Shown: positions 24,077 to 34,660, numbered from the stretch's first letter. The stretch: DNA of 64,000 nt from Daldinia sp. FL1419 (GCA_025201765.1 MU623342.1:1-64000); one strand, 5' to 3'. A program made the numbers and translations. The notes: generated from the letters alone by a model not told the origin.

Positions 24077-26324
24077 CTAAATATTTGTAGCACCGTTGAC
24101 ATGGTGGTCGGCATTGCTAGCATCATTAGTACTGTTAGCACCAACAGGACCGTCGGCATTACCAGCCATCTCCATAGCCTCGCCACTATCAGCTGCTACC
24201 TCCTGATCGGCGGGGCCACCACCATCCGATAACTCGGAACCACTACCGTTTTTCCCTTGGTTCTCCATGGCGAATAAGCGGGCGGCTCTGCCTTCTTTCT
24301 TGCGAGGCTGGGGAGCTAAGCGACAAAAGTTAGTCGGATATATATGAGGCTGTTGGAGAGTACTTACCCCGGCCGTTCTCCTGAACATAGAATCGCCGGA
24401 GGAGTGAGACAGCCTCGTCGCGAAGATAACCACCTTCGACCGGGTAGCCAGGTTCAATATTACCACCATCACCATCATCCTCGCCTCTTAGCGCGGGAGT
24501 AACTTTGCCCTGGTAGATGCGACTGGCGTCTTGAGGGCCATACCCATTCTGATAGGGACGATCTAATGGCTTCGGCACAGGCTTGGAGTTCTGGTGGATC
24601 TTGAAAACGCCTCCAGTTCCACCAAACTTATCATTAACAGCACCAAAATAGACCTTCTTAATACCCAATTGGCGAAGGAGAGAAGCACACATGACGCAAG
24701 GCTCGACCGTGACGTAGAGGATACACTCGGATATAATGCTGCGATGGACCTCTGGAGAAGGATGGAGTTTCTGGCCATAAGGATGGACATAGGGCTCCGT
24801 CGGAACTGCTCCCTCACAGCTTGCGTGATCTGGAGCCGGGCTGTTGCAGTTGCAAGTGCTAGTTTCATTGACATCTCTAGGCGCCTCCCGGGAAAGCAGG
24901 GCGGTCAAGGCCATAAACTCGGCATGGCGAGTACCATTACGAGTAACATTTGTTGCGTTCATTCCCTTAGCGATAACCTTCCCCTTATGGACCAAGACAC
25001 AGCCTACTGGCGTCTCGTTTGTATTCAAAGCTAGATTACCCTAAGTCTCTTTGTTAGCTAACCTGTGAAGTAAGAGACTATCATAATTGTGGGCAAGTAA
25101 ATCTAAGCAGACAGTTAAGGCAGATATGAATGCTTGAAAGCCAGAATATCCTTAGTTGGGTAACAAATAAACAAATACAAACAAGGGAAAGGCGGGCAGG
25201 ATTCGAGAGCGAAGAAAAGGAAATATTTACCATAGCAAGCGCTTCTCGCATAAAGAAAAGATGCTTTTCGCGTTCAACTCGCTCTTCCTCTGTCTGCGGC
25301 TCGATCAATCCAGGTAAATTATGAACCGGTGGCGGAGGCGGCTTCAAGATAGAGGTTTTATCGGTCAGCGGCAAGGCAACCGTGATTGGAGGAGCCGGGG
25401 CCTTAGCAGCACCGGCTACGGAATCATTCTTCGCTTCCGGCTTAGGGGACGGCTCATTCCCAGAAATATCATCCAGAGTAAGACAATTAGCACCGGCGGC
25501 GAGATTTTCGGCCTGCCTTTTCGAAGCAGCATTCCCTGCCATTGCAGAATTGTTAGGAGGAACAAAGGCCGTGGTGACGTGCTGGCTGCGGGTACCCGTT
25601 TTCTGGTTTTGAGCTTGGTTTTCCGTAGGGAGGGGCTTTAGGGCAGGCAACTGAGCTTGCGGGATGGTAGAAGGGTTATTTCGATGGGCACCATTTTCTT
25701 TTCTATTGTCCAAAGAGGGACCAGAAGGTGGGAGGTTACGATTTTGGTTGCCTTTCTTGAATCCGGCTGGCTTGTGATTAACTGGTTGATGAGAGTGAAC
25801 TTTGGTGTCACCTTGATTCTCGACGAGAGTAGTACCGCGCGGTTCAAGAGACGACGCACGAGTTTGGTTACCAGGAGGTTTGTTGGAAATGTCATTTTGC
25901 TGGGCGGCGGTCGGAACATTAGGAACGTTAGAAGCGTTAGGGGCGTTAGGAGCGTTAAGAACATTAGAAGCGTTAGAAGCGTTAGAAGCATTGGGATTAT
26001 TAGTACCGCCATTTTTTGGGCCAGGACCTTTAGAGCCTCGCTTATGGCCACGTTTCTTAGGCTGCGCCATGGTATCCTCCTGTGATGCGTCTTGGAAATC
26101 AGAGTCCAGGCCTTGTTCGAGATCTATGAAGGAAGAAGCTTGGTTTAGTTGGGAATTTTTCGGAGGGGAGGGTTGGTATAAATAGGAATCTGGATTTTGT
26201 TCAGTTGAAAGGTTAAAGTCTATTGAATGCTCATGCGATGAAAGGCCAGGTTTTTGTAAAGGTACTAGTGATTGTTCCTGCTGCTTTTGTTGTTGATGTG
26301 GCGCTTGCTGCTGCTCTGGTTGTC

Positions 26325-26356
<32 letters not shown>

Positions 26357-26526
26357 CGTTGTCGTTGCTCCTGCCCCTGCTGAGGTGTCTGTCCTGAGTC
26401 AGGTGTCGATTTGTGTGTCGATTTGAAGGGAAAGAAGCGGGCATAAAAGTGAATGAAAGATGCAAACAGCGCCTGCCATGTCTGCCAGAGGCTCGCAGCG
26501 TAACCTAAGAACTTGTGTCCCGCCAT
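24077..26526 (-). CDS. tad2: tRNA-specific adenosine deaminase (Tad2/ADAT2) with long N-terminal extension
   Basis: Minus-strand gene, exons 25231-26526, 24368-25040 and 24077-24315; introns of 190 and 52 nt; 735 residues. The C-terminal part is the catalytic subunit of the A34-to-inosine wobble deaminase: TNETPVGCVLVHKGKVI, then RHAEF (zinc ligand His471, proton shuttle Glu473) and VEPCVMC (ligands Cys547 and Cys550), then KKVYFGAVNDKFGG. It should pair with Tad3. The exon 1 to 2 junction splits the conserved helix FFMREALAM|GNLALNTNETP, so the first exon is truly joined to the deaminase. That first exon adds about 420 residues: a hydrophobic/aromatic start, a poly-Gln tract, Asn-Ala/Ser repeats and basic disordered sequence. 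This is much longer than yeast Tad2 (about 250). The start could be internal, for example at MAQPKKRGHKRG (26071). Between the HAE and PCVMC motifs lies an inserted loop with CNC and one more Cys. Confidence 0.9.
25923..25993 (-). repeat. Coding minisatellite, 9-bp units (Asn-Ala-Ser/Pro)
   Basis: About eight nine-base units inside exon 1 of the deaminase gene. They encode NAS, NAP and NV-type tripeptides and keep frame. Confidence 0.85.
26276..26380 (-). repeat. CAG/CAA-rich tract encoding poly-Gln
   Basis: Imperfect CAG, CAA and CGA-type codon run in the deaminase first exon; it encodes mostly glutamine with arginine, histidine and proline interruptions. Confidence 0.85.
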
Positions 26527-28047
26527 TGTATTCTCCTTCCCGTTCTTTCCTTATAATCTTTTTTACTTTCAACTTAAATTTAGATAAAATAAGGGGCCAA
26601 TATTACGCTCTCCATCAAAATGAAGTAAAATAAATGTTCGTGATGCCGTCACCACCACACGTGCAGCTACCTGCCGAATAAGCTAAGGAGCTAATCATCT
26701 AATTATAAGATGAAGTAATGCCGACCACCAATGAATGATAAGGCAAGACCTGCATAAGCTTCCTTGCAGCTTTCTTGTAACCTCCTCGTCCCGTCTAAGT
26801 CAATTAAAGGGGGGGGGTCAATATTGTTACCCCGTTGGTGAGAGCGTGCATCTATGAAATCGTTATACTCCGCGCTTTCCAGGCCACCGCCGTATCTTTA
26901 GAGTATAAAATTAAGTTGCGCATTCATGAAACAACTGTAATTTATGGTGCAGGTGAGTATTCATGATTTGGTTGAAGCTACCGGGTGAAAAGAGTGTAAA
27001 TTTATATACAAAACAAGGCGAGATGTCGCGGCGGCGCGGCTGAGAATTTTCTGCCGCTTAAAATAAAGTGAGCTAATTGCCTAACTCGTACTAGTTCGTT
27101 ACTTTCTTTCCTTACCAAGCTTACCAAGGGTCCAGACTTTATCGTAGAGGGTAAGGTATGGTAACTTTAGCGCGAGCAGGGATGTCCCACCAGAACCGCT
27201 GAGTCGGAGTTGCGAATGTGGATTAGGTAATTTATAAATATATTGTCACTGTTAATATAGAAACTCTAGAAGAAATCCTTAGAACAGTTGAAAGAATACA
27301 ATAAAGAACTCGTTATCTCAGATTTTATCTGACTAATCGAACTATTTGATCCATTAAAGATCACTTTGGGGATAATTTATAGCTTTATAGTAGGCAATTT
27401 CTCAGAACTCCAAATAAATTCATAAATTCATAACATTACCTAGGTACTAGGTACTATGTACCTACAGCACCCACACGTTAAGGTTATTTTACAAATCGAA
27501 CCCATGAGATTAATAAGTTAATAAAAGCCTCAAAAGTTTAACCGGCACCTATAACGCCCTTCGTCTAAACACCAAGTATACCTTACCTACCTAGGTAAGT
27601 ATCTAAATATCACAACAGCAAAACATCGCTAGTAAGACATAGTAAACACCTAGCCTAACCTACCCGGCTACACCAAGCGACAATGTCTTGCATAGTTATC
27701 TTTAAATTTCTAGAAGGCCAACAGAGAATCAAGATTCTTCATGAAACATCGCTACGCGGACAGGTTCAAATCATAGAATAATCAAAAGTGAGCAGTATTA
27801 ATAAAAAGTAGATAAGAGTCGTATTGTTCCAAGTAGACACGGAAATATACTACCACCTGGAGAATCATTAGCTAGACCAACCCTCAACCACCTTCCCTTT
27901 AACTACATGTATGGGGGAGCCGAAAGCTCGCTCCTAATCCATCGTTATTTGTTTTGAATCCAGGGTATCATAAAAAGTTCTTTCTCTCTGGAAAGAGCAA
28001 ACGGGCGCTAGTTAACTCAAGCGACGAGTTCCGAGATAATATCGTCA
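26527..28047. other. Intergenic region
   Basis: About 1.5 kb: promoter of the deaminase gene and 3' flank of the next minus-strand gene. AT-rich, with CCTAGGTA-type motifs around 27440-27600. No coding signal seen. Confidence 0.6.
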
Positions 28048-30603
28048 TTAGACAAGACTCATCACGCGCTGCACGCGCAGGCTGGAGGATTTAGTCCCAG
28101 ACGGAGGCAAGGTAAAGATGCTTCCGAAGTCGCTGCGAATTCTATAGATATTTCCCGCCAGCTGGGAACATCTTGACTTGGCAACATTCATAATGGTATG
28201 GAATCCTAAGAAGGGAAGAAGTTGCGTGGGTCGATGCAGCACGCCCACACTCGGGGTCATGTGTTGTTGTAATACGCTGTAAGCGAGGGCAACGAATAAC
28301 GATGCTGCAAACATTCCGACGGCTCCTAGCTCGCTAGCATTGTCGGTAGACGGTCGTCGTTGGCCGAGGGCGCTCAAAGATGCATATGCAAATACTAGTA
28401 GGCCTGCTGCGGCTGCGCTTGAGACTGCTACGGACGCGATCTGTACATCCGACACGGATTGTGATTGTGACACATATGTAGATGCTGGGAGGAGCCTCCT
28501 ACTTTCTACGTTGTGATTCTTTTCGATATTGTCTGAAGAAAGCACTGGCTTGCTCCTCTTGGGCAAGGCGGAGGATAGAACGATTGCATCAGAAAGGCTG
28601 CTCTTCTCGACAATCGGGGCATCAACGTTCCGGGAAACCAGATCGGAATCGAAAGGTGAAGGACGCGTAGGTGCATCATGGGCGTTTCGTCCTTCAATCG
28701 AAGACGAAGTTGATATATTCCGAGACAAAGAAAATGAGGTAAATGTATCAGTCGTGTGGTGTTTAGAGGGAGTGGATGTCGATTTTCCAATATCGGATAT
28801 TGTCGTAACCTGCATAAGTCTTAGCCTCAGGCTACGGCTGGATACATAATAGTAACTCACAGTATGTTGGCTCTCGCTAGGATCGCGGTGTAGCTGGCTT
28901 GTTGAAGAGAATTCTGGTATCGCCTCGGGTGCTGCTGGGTTCGTAGATGTAGTACACCACGTACCGCTGCTACTTGTTAGTGCAGCAACTGAGCCTTGCT
29001 GATTGTGCCATTCCGCAAGGTTCTGGCTATCTCTTCTCAGACCGGAGAACAGTGAAGATGATCCTAGTTCAGATCCGTGTAGTTGAGATGCTGGTACGGA
29101 TACTGGTACGCCTACGCCAGTTGGTAATGGTGAGTTCCATGGTTGCGGCTGTGGCTCGCCCGTCCTTACTGGGGTTACTTGGTGCGGTAGACCTGGTGGA
29201 GCCGGAACGCGCGACCCCGGTACTTGGGCGTTCTGTCCGCTGTCACCCTGTGCCACAGCGAGGGACTGGATCGAGCTGTCAAGTATCCTCTCATAGTATG
29301 ATGACGTGTCTAGGCCGATTTGTAGCGATGCCTGTTCTTGTGAGATTGGTGATGATTGGTATTCTGCATTCACGGATACGTGTGGCCGGGTATCCCGGTC
29401 TTGGTCTTGATCTGTAACATTCCTCCTACGGAAGTCAACTGGCTGTCGGTCATCTAGGTATCTTGAGTGTTCTAATTGTGGTAGTGCCGCTACTTCCTTG
29501 GATAGGCTTGGGTCGTCGTCTAGGCATACTGAAGAGCCCGGCGAGTATAGGTTGAAGTCGGCGTAGTTGTTGCCAACCTCGCCACCTGGGTTTAGATAAG
29601 GTGGTAGCGCAGCGTGAGCGTCCTCGGTGGTGCCAACCGCCGTGTTCTCGAGGCCTGCCGTTTGGGCCGGAGTAATTGGTTGGGATGGCGAGTATGAGTT
29701 GGATGATGCTGGCGTGAGGTGGCCCGCAGGGTCGAAGAAGAAGTCGTAGTCGTATGGGATAGCCTCAATTGGCTCCTCGTCGTACTGGACGAATTGATCC
29801 CAGTCCATGGTAGGGTCAACCAGTGACTCCGACATGGCAGAGTCAAAAGATGAAGTAGATAGTTCCGCAATATCAAATGACGGCATGTAGAAAGGTTGTT
29901 CTGAAGGTTCTAATGTTGTTTGCGGTGGAGGTGCCGATGCTGGGGCGGCGGCGGCGGCGGTCCTCTTGGTCTTCTTGGACGTCCTGGCGGCAGAAGAGCC
30001 GGAAGACCGCTTATGACTCGGATCACAACGGACCTTCTTTCTCCGACAAGAATCGCAGGCCTTGATGATACGCATTAAGTGGGCATGATCACGCTGCTCT
30101 TTCGTTTTGCAGCCACGGGAGGCTGAGTTAGTGACGTCCTTGCCGTCTTTGGTTAAAATCTTCATGCCAGGAAGATGAGAGAAATCATTGTTAAGAGCCG
30201 CCTTCTTGGGAGATGGCTTCTGCGTCCTATATTCGCTAGGCAACGAGGCGTTGCTAGCTTGAGTCCATTGGCTCTCGGATATGACGGGAGATGTGAAGTT
30301 GGAAACGTAGCCAGAATCAGCCATAGTTGTACTAGGCGATCCGGTAGTAGAGCCAAGGGCAGGATAGACCATGAAGAACTTGAAAAGCTCGCCAGTGGTC
30401 ATGCTGTGCTCGAAAAATTCCATGGAGACGGTAGCACGCTTATCGAGGATGGATGCATCCCCGGGGACGTAAGCGTCAATCATCTCGTCCAACTGCTTGG
30501 AACCCATGGCAGGGAAAAACTGCAAAGGGGCACCAATGGCAGGCTGATGGACGGAGAAACCCATAAGGGAAGTAGTAGCGTTGATACCGGACATGTACGA
30601 CAT
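28048..30603 (-). CDS. Half Zn(II)2Cys6-like regulator with C-terminal hydrophobic segments
   Basis: Minus-strand gene. The whole span is one open frame of 851 codons, but 28810-28860 has a perfect intron look (GTGAGT donor, GGCTAAGAC branch, TGCAG acceptor, 51 nt, in frame). Spliced length would be 834 residues. The N-terminus has conserved-looking blocks (KRATVSMEFFEHSMTTGE, FSHLPGMKILTKDGKDV) and then GCKTKEQRDHAH and KACDSCRRKKVRCDPSHKR (Cys183, 186, 193). That is the first half of a Gal4-type cluster; the second three Cys are missing, while Cys165, His173 and His175 lie just upstream. The middle is disordered. Near the C-terminus are two hydrophobic stretches (SSAAAAGLLVFAYASLSAL and AVGMFAASLFVALAYSVL) that look like membrane spans. 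A related family occurs widely in Pezizomycotina; its function is not known to me. Confidence 0.82.
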   Translation of the reverse strand: MSYMSGINATTSLMGFSVHQPAIGAPLQFFPAMGSKQLDEMIDAYVPGDASILDKRATVSMEFFEHSMTTGELFKFFMVYPALGSTTGSPSTTMADSGYVSNFTSPVISESQWTQASNASLPSEYRTQKPSPKKAALNNDFSHLPGMKILTKDGKDVTNSASRGCKTKEQRDHAHLMRIIKACDSCRRKKVRCDPSHKRSSGSSAARTSKKTKRTAAAAAPASAPPPQTTLEPSEQPFYMPSFDIAELSTSSFDSAMSESLVDPTMDWDQFVQYDEEPIEAIPYDYDFFFDPAGHLTPASSNSYSPSQPITPAQTAGLENTAVGTTEDAHAALPPYLNPGGEVGNNYADFNLYSPGSSVCLDDDPSLSKEVAALPQLEHSRYLDDRQPVDFRRRNVTDQDQDRDTRPHVSVNAEYQSSPISQEQASLQIGLDTSSYYERILDSSIQSLAVAQGDSGQNAQVPGSRVPAPPGLPHQVTPVRTGEPQPQPWNSPLPTGVGVPVSVPASQLHGSELGSSSLFSGLRRDSQNLAEWHNQQGSVAALTSSSGTWCTTSTNPAAPEAIPEFSSTSQLHRDPSESQHTVSYYYVSSRSLRLRLMQVTTISDIGKSTSTPSKHHTTDTFTSFSLSRNISTSSSIEGRNAHDAPTRPSPFDSDLVSRNVDAPIVEKSSLSDAIVLSSALPKRSKPVLSSDNIEKNHNVESRRLLPASTYVSQSQSVSDVQIASVAVSSAAAAGLLVFAYASLSALGQRRPSTDNASELGAVGMFAASLFVALAYSVLQQHMTPSVGVLHRPTQLLPFLGFHTIMNVAKSRCSQLAGNIYRIRSDFGSIFTLPPSGTKSSSLRVQRVMSLV
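28810..28860 (-). other. Predicted 51-nt in-frame intron
   Basis: GTGAGT at the 5' end, a CTAAGAC branch-like site about 12 nt from the 3' end, and TGCAG at the 3' end. The length is 17 codons with no stop, so an ORF finder reads through it. Confidence 0.7.
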
Positions 30604-32995
30604 TTTGTTGATTACGTTTTTTGCGATGCCGAGGGAATGGATGGGATGCAGGTTGGTTAGATTGGCGACTTGGCGATTTGGCAGCTTTAAGCAAACGTGG
30701 GTTTACCGATAGGCACCAAATTCCGTCGTAGAAGATAATATATAACGCCAACTCCGATATGGGTTGGTTAATCTTGGTATGATTCGGATGTATAACGATG
30801 ATATATATATAATATATACGGGTATCAATGAAATAACGATGATAATTTGAAATCTTGTGTTTTGGTGACTATAGATCGACTTGTAGTACCCAGGGTATTT
30901 GTGTCAAAAGTAAATGTAAAAGCTACTAGAGGTGGATGATGGGGTGTCAGCCGCCAATAATTGCCAATGTTTGATAGTGTGTGGTTGATGTGGTGTTGAG
31001 AAATAGGAACCTGCTTTTGAGTCTAGTCACCTAGGTCGACGATGTCTAGCTCAAGAAGTCAGGGAATCAGAGAGTCAGGGGTAAAGAGTGTAAGCCTTCG
31101 AAAGTTTCGAAGTAAAAAAAAAAGTTGACGATGGGTCAATGGCGTGTTAGAGAGAGACCTAGGTAGAGTCTACTACTGTAGTCAAATGGGAAGAGACGGG
31201 AAAACGAGAGAGAAAGAAAAAAAGAAGAAGGAATTTCGAATCTCGGGAGGGAGTCAGAGGATGATATTTCACTTCTGACAAGTCCCTAAGAATCGTTATA
31301 CAATAGTGCGCGCAAAGCCTCAATTCATCACCAGTGAATAATGGCGGAGCAAGGTATTGAGACCCACCACGGCGAAGAAGTAGATCGACCGCTCAGCCAA
31401 TCATATTTTATTTTTGGTGGGCACGAGTTGAAAGACTTGCAAGTACCCCGTTCCGTAATCTGTTAGTGTTCAGCGGAAATTACCCTGCAAACTCTAACAA
31501 TGTCAGACGTCTGTCCCATCTTAGCTGGGGAAGGATGCGTGGAAGCCTCAGGCATCCGTCGGCAAGACCAAACAGGTGGATTGACTCATTCAAGAATTGG
31601 CCAATCACCAACTATCTAACCCCTCCTAAATTAAGACGAGCTCTCCCTTCATTTTAGAGGTATATTTCAATGCAAGTTTTTCGGTGCCGTATATGCCATT
31701 AATATGCCACTAAATATGTTATTATACAGTACAATATTAAGGCCAGAAACCCCATTGACTTATTAGTGGCTTTTTTTTTTCTTTTTCTTTTTTTTTTTTT
31801 TCTTTTTTCAGATCATTAACAACGTATCTTTGGTCATATTTTTGTCTTATTTTATTTTTCTCTCTCGAATCTTATCTAAACTCAATTAAAGAAGAAAAAC
31901 TCCAATTGCATTGGAATGGTTTCCTCCCCGTCAAATAACCCCACCAGATCTTCTGTATAGTGGAGGCCGGTAGGCTACCTAACGTTGCACGAGAACCTAT
32001 AGGTACCTCCTTACATATGTACCCGGAAGAAGTACTCAGGTGTAAATAACCTAACCTAGTATGGAACCTACCTTAGACTTTAGTAGGTAGGTACCTAGGT
32101 AAGTAGGTACGTAAAGTAGGTACGTATTTGATTTATACCAACCTCATTGGGTGCACTTTATACATTAGGTGCGTAGTATCATAGTCAGCCAACTGCCCAC
32201 CACCTGTACCGAGTAGATATACCACCGCCTATCATACACTAGATGCGTATAAGCATATAATAACTATAAGGTCTATAAGGTAACTATAACATGACTCGAT
32301 CAAAGTGAGACTCCAATGTGCTTACTAGATAATCATGGTCCGCGAAACGTGTGTTGGATGGCGCCGCAAACCCGTCTTATGTCTTGTCCTCGTACGCATT
32401 CGCTCTCTCATTCGCTCTCTCATACTACTTACAAATCTGGACCCCGAGGCATATCGATGTACGGACGTTGGTGTGAGACTGATATTCATATCTGGCCTAC
32501 GGAGTGAGTAGGTAATTTGCTGTGGAATTGCCAGTATATTGATAACTGTAGTCTGTATACCAGGAAAGTATATGTAAATTTATATGTAGCAATATAGGTC
32601 CGAAAGACGTCGACTCGTAAATATCTCTTAAGATCGAATATCCAATATGCCAACTATTAACGCCAAATACCCACAAGCTCGCGAGCATTCTTATTACCGA
32701 TGCCTAATAAGTAAGAAGGGTATCAATGCCAAATATACAAAACAGTTTTCCTCGCCCGTATTTTATAACAAGTAACTGTGAACCCAAGGGGAATCATCTC
32801 CTATCAATGTGTGCTGCAAACCTGCCTTCGCAGCGTAATGCGATCCCGGCCCGTTACGTTGTCATCAAGGTACTAAAGTGGTGCCCAACTAAGACCTCTT
32901 TAGTAGTAAAGTTGTTCCTACGACGCTGGCCGCGACGATCTCGATAGATAGGCTACGACTCGTTAGATTCGCCAACAGCAGCTTATAATACATTT
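30604..32995. other. Intergenic region
   Basis: About 2.4 kb of promoter and 3' flank between two minus-strand genes. It contains an AT dinucleotide-rich patch near 30800-30830, a long T/C tract at 31770-31808 and several CCTAGGTA-type motifs around 32080-32130. Short open frames have no motif. Confidence 0.6.
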
Positions 32996-34660
32996 TCAAC
33001 TTACAGCATCAGTATTCCGGGACTCGGCCTGATCCTTCAAGGACCAGGTTGCCACGAATCCAATCAAGACCAGCACTAGAGACCACCAACTAAACGCATC
33101 CGTATTGATCGCGCGAGATGGCAATGGCCCCGATTCGGTAAAATGGCTACTTTCTCGGATAATGGTGGTTAAGAAGGGTACTATGATCGAGAGGAGATGA
33201 CCGACGGGTAATCTGGCATAGGACAGTAAACGTATAGGGCATTGGCGGGGTGCTTTACACCTGGTATAATTTTTCCAAGTAAGACGAAGGGGTTTTCGCG
33301 GGGAAATGCCACAGTCGGTGAGCGGGGTGGAGGAATCACTACTGGTTTCCCACTTGGAATTATGGTAGTATGAGGGTTCGTGAGAGCTCCTAACACCAAA
33401 ATATGATCCATATCCATTATTCAAGGCTCCTCCACCATACCATGACGGATCGCCTCCTGGTTGAGTACAAGAATACGCAGCTTCAGACTCGCTAGATAGG
33501 GTTAGAGCTACGGCCGATCCTGCGACAGATTCATCCCTCGTGGATCCGTAATACCATCTCTGACAAGAGGAACTTGAGCAGCTTTGCCTAATGCATCGGA
33601 ATGGCGATAGCGGGGACTCTAGGTCGTTAGGGGCTCTAGCCTTGGTGCGACAACTTGTACACACCAGCCAGAAGCGTGGATTGACATCGTGGAATGGATG
33701 GTGCTTTGTTCGGAAATGGTTTGATAATTCCCGGAAAGGGCCTGTCCAGTGGCAAGCTTCTGAAGAGGTGTCCGAAACACTATCCATCGAACCCTTATAC
33801 TCACATTGCCAACGATTTGGATATATCTCCATTTGACTACCAATTTCGAGAAATTCAAGCTGCAAATGTCCGCCTGGTGATTGCATACCCATGTCATTAC
33901 CTGGATGGTATGTCTGTCCCGGAGCTTGAAGCATTGCGCTGTCTAGATGCACTGAGTCGGCATCGAATCCGCTTATAATTTGCTGCACATCTGAACGGAC
34001 GACGTCGTGGTCCCCAATTGAAGACTGTAAGTCAATAAAGTCGTTGGATATGGGGTCATGTTCCGACGATGCTATCGCAGCCCCGCCGGCACCAAATGTA
34101 TTCCAGGTTCGATCTATCAGCGTGAGCGATGGTACATCGTTTCGGTCATGCGACCTGCCATGATTAGGGGATTGTGGGTGCAAAGTGTTTTGATAGCCTT
34201 CTTCTAGGCGAGAGAAATCATGGCAATCGCACTGTAGATGTTTATTAGTATGACTACAACCATGTGATGTTGTTGGTAGCTTCACAGTTATCTTTTTAGC
34301 CCGATGATGTGGGCAAGCAAGCTTCAGCTTCCGTTTCAGTGCAGTATTCAACCTGGTATTAGAATCTAGTGGTCCCCTTCTCCTACCGCGCTGACGTCTG
34401 GGTCGATCTGCATCCTGCGTCGCCACGTCTTGGGTGGAAGGTGTGCCGGGCTCGTCTGTTGGCGAATGAATAGTACTACTAATAGATGGGGCCGCATGGG
34501 GAGTCAATAGGTTTTGCTGTGAGGCGACGTGAGTTTGTAGGCGCATGCGTTCAAGCGTCTGCCGGATCTCATTATAGATCCTCTGGTTCTCGGGTGTTGG
34601 TTCAACAACAATTCTATGGCGGGTTTCATAGCCTCTGGGCGTTTGGTTAGGCGAAGCCAT
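32996..34660 (-). CDS. Fungal zinc-finger-like protein with C-terminal transmembrane segment
   Basis: Minus-strand gene. The frame is open throughout, but 34232-34285 looks like a 54-nt intron (GTGAAG donor, TACTAATA branch, CTACAG acceptor). Splicing gives 536 residues and joins CPHHRAKKIT to CDCHDFSRLEEGY, producing a compact Cys/His site (Cys116, His118/119, Cys126, Cys128) as in related fungal proteins. A second element, from RWQCEYKG through ACHWTGPFRELSNHFRTKHH, resembles a C2H2 finger with a long first loop and is followed by VCTSC. The N-terminus has a predicted short helix and a basic RRQRGRRRG patch. The C-terminus has a hydrophobic LLSIIVPFLTTII and a stronger span WWSLVLVLIGFVATWSL just before the end. 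The frame's 5' extension to 34684 begins with GTG, so the ATG at 34660 is used. The function is unknown; a membrane-held transcription regulator is a guess. Confidence 0.78.
   Translation of the reverse strand: MASPNQTPRGYETRHRIVVEPTPENQRIYNEIRQTLERMRLQTHVASQQNLLTPHAAPSISSTIHSPTDEPGTPSTQDVATQDADRPRRQRGRRRGPLDSNTRLNTALKRKLKLACPHHRAKKITVKLPTTSHGCSHTNKHLQCDCHDFSRLEEGYQNTLHPQSPNHGRSHDRNDVPSLTLIDRTWNTFGAGGAAIASSEHDPISNDFIDLQSSIGDHDVVRSDVQQIISGFDADSVHLDSAMLQAPGQTYHPGNDMGMQSPGGHLQLEFLEIGSQMEIYPNRWQCEYKGSMDSVSDTSSEACHWTGPFRELSNHFRTKHHPFHDVNPRFWLVCTSCRTKARAPNDLESPLSPFRCIRQSCSSSSCQRWYYGSTRDESVAGSAVALTLSSESEAAYSCTQPGGDPSWYGGGALNNGYGSYFGVRSSHEPSYYHNSKWETSSDSSTPLTDCGISPRKPLRLTWKNYTRCKAPRQCPIRLLSYARLPVGHLLSIIVPFLTTIIRESSHFTESGPLPSRAINTDAFSWWSLVLVLIGFVATWSLKDQAESRNTDAVS
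34232..34285 (-). other. Predicted 54-nt in-frame intron
   Basis: The best branch site in the window (ACTAATAAAC) lies 13 nt or so before CTACAG. The length is 18 codons without a stop. Removal brings two halves of a Cys/His motif together. Confidence 0.75.

Noticed and set aside
27755..27790. Possible tRNA B box (GGTTCAAATC)
   Set aside because: No matching T-arm stem, A box or acceptor stem around it.
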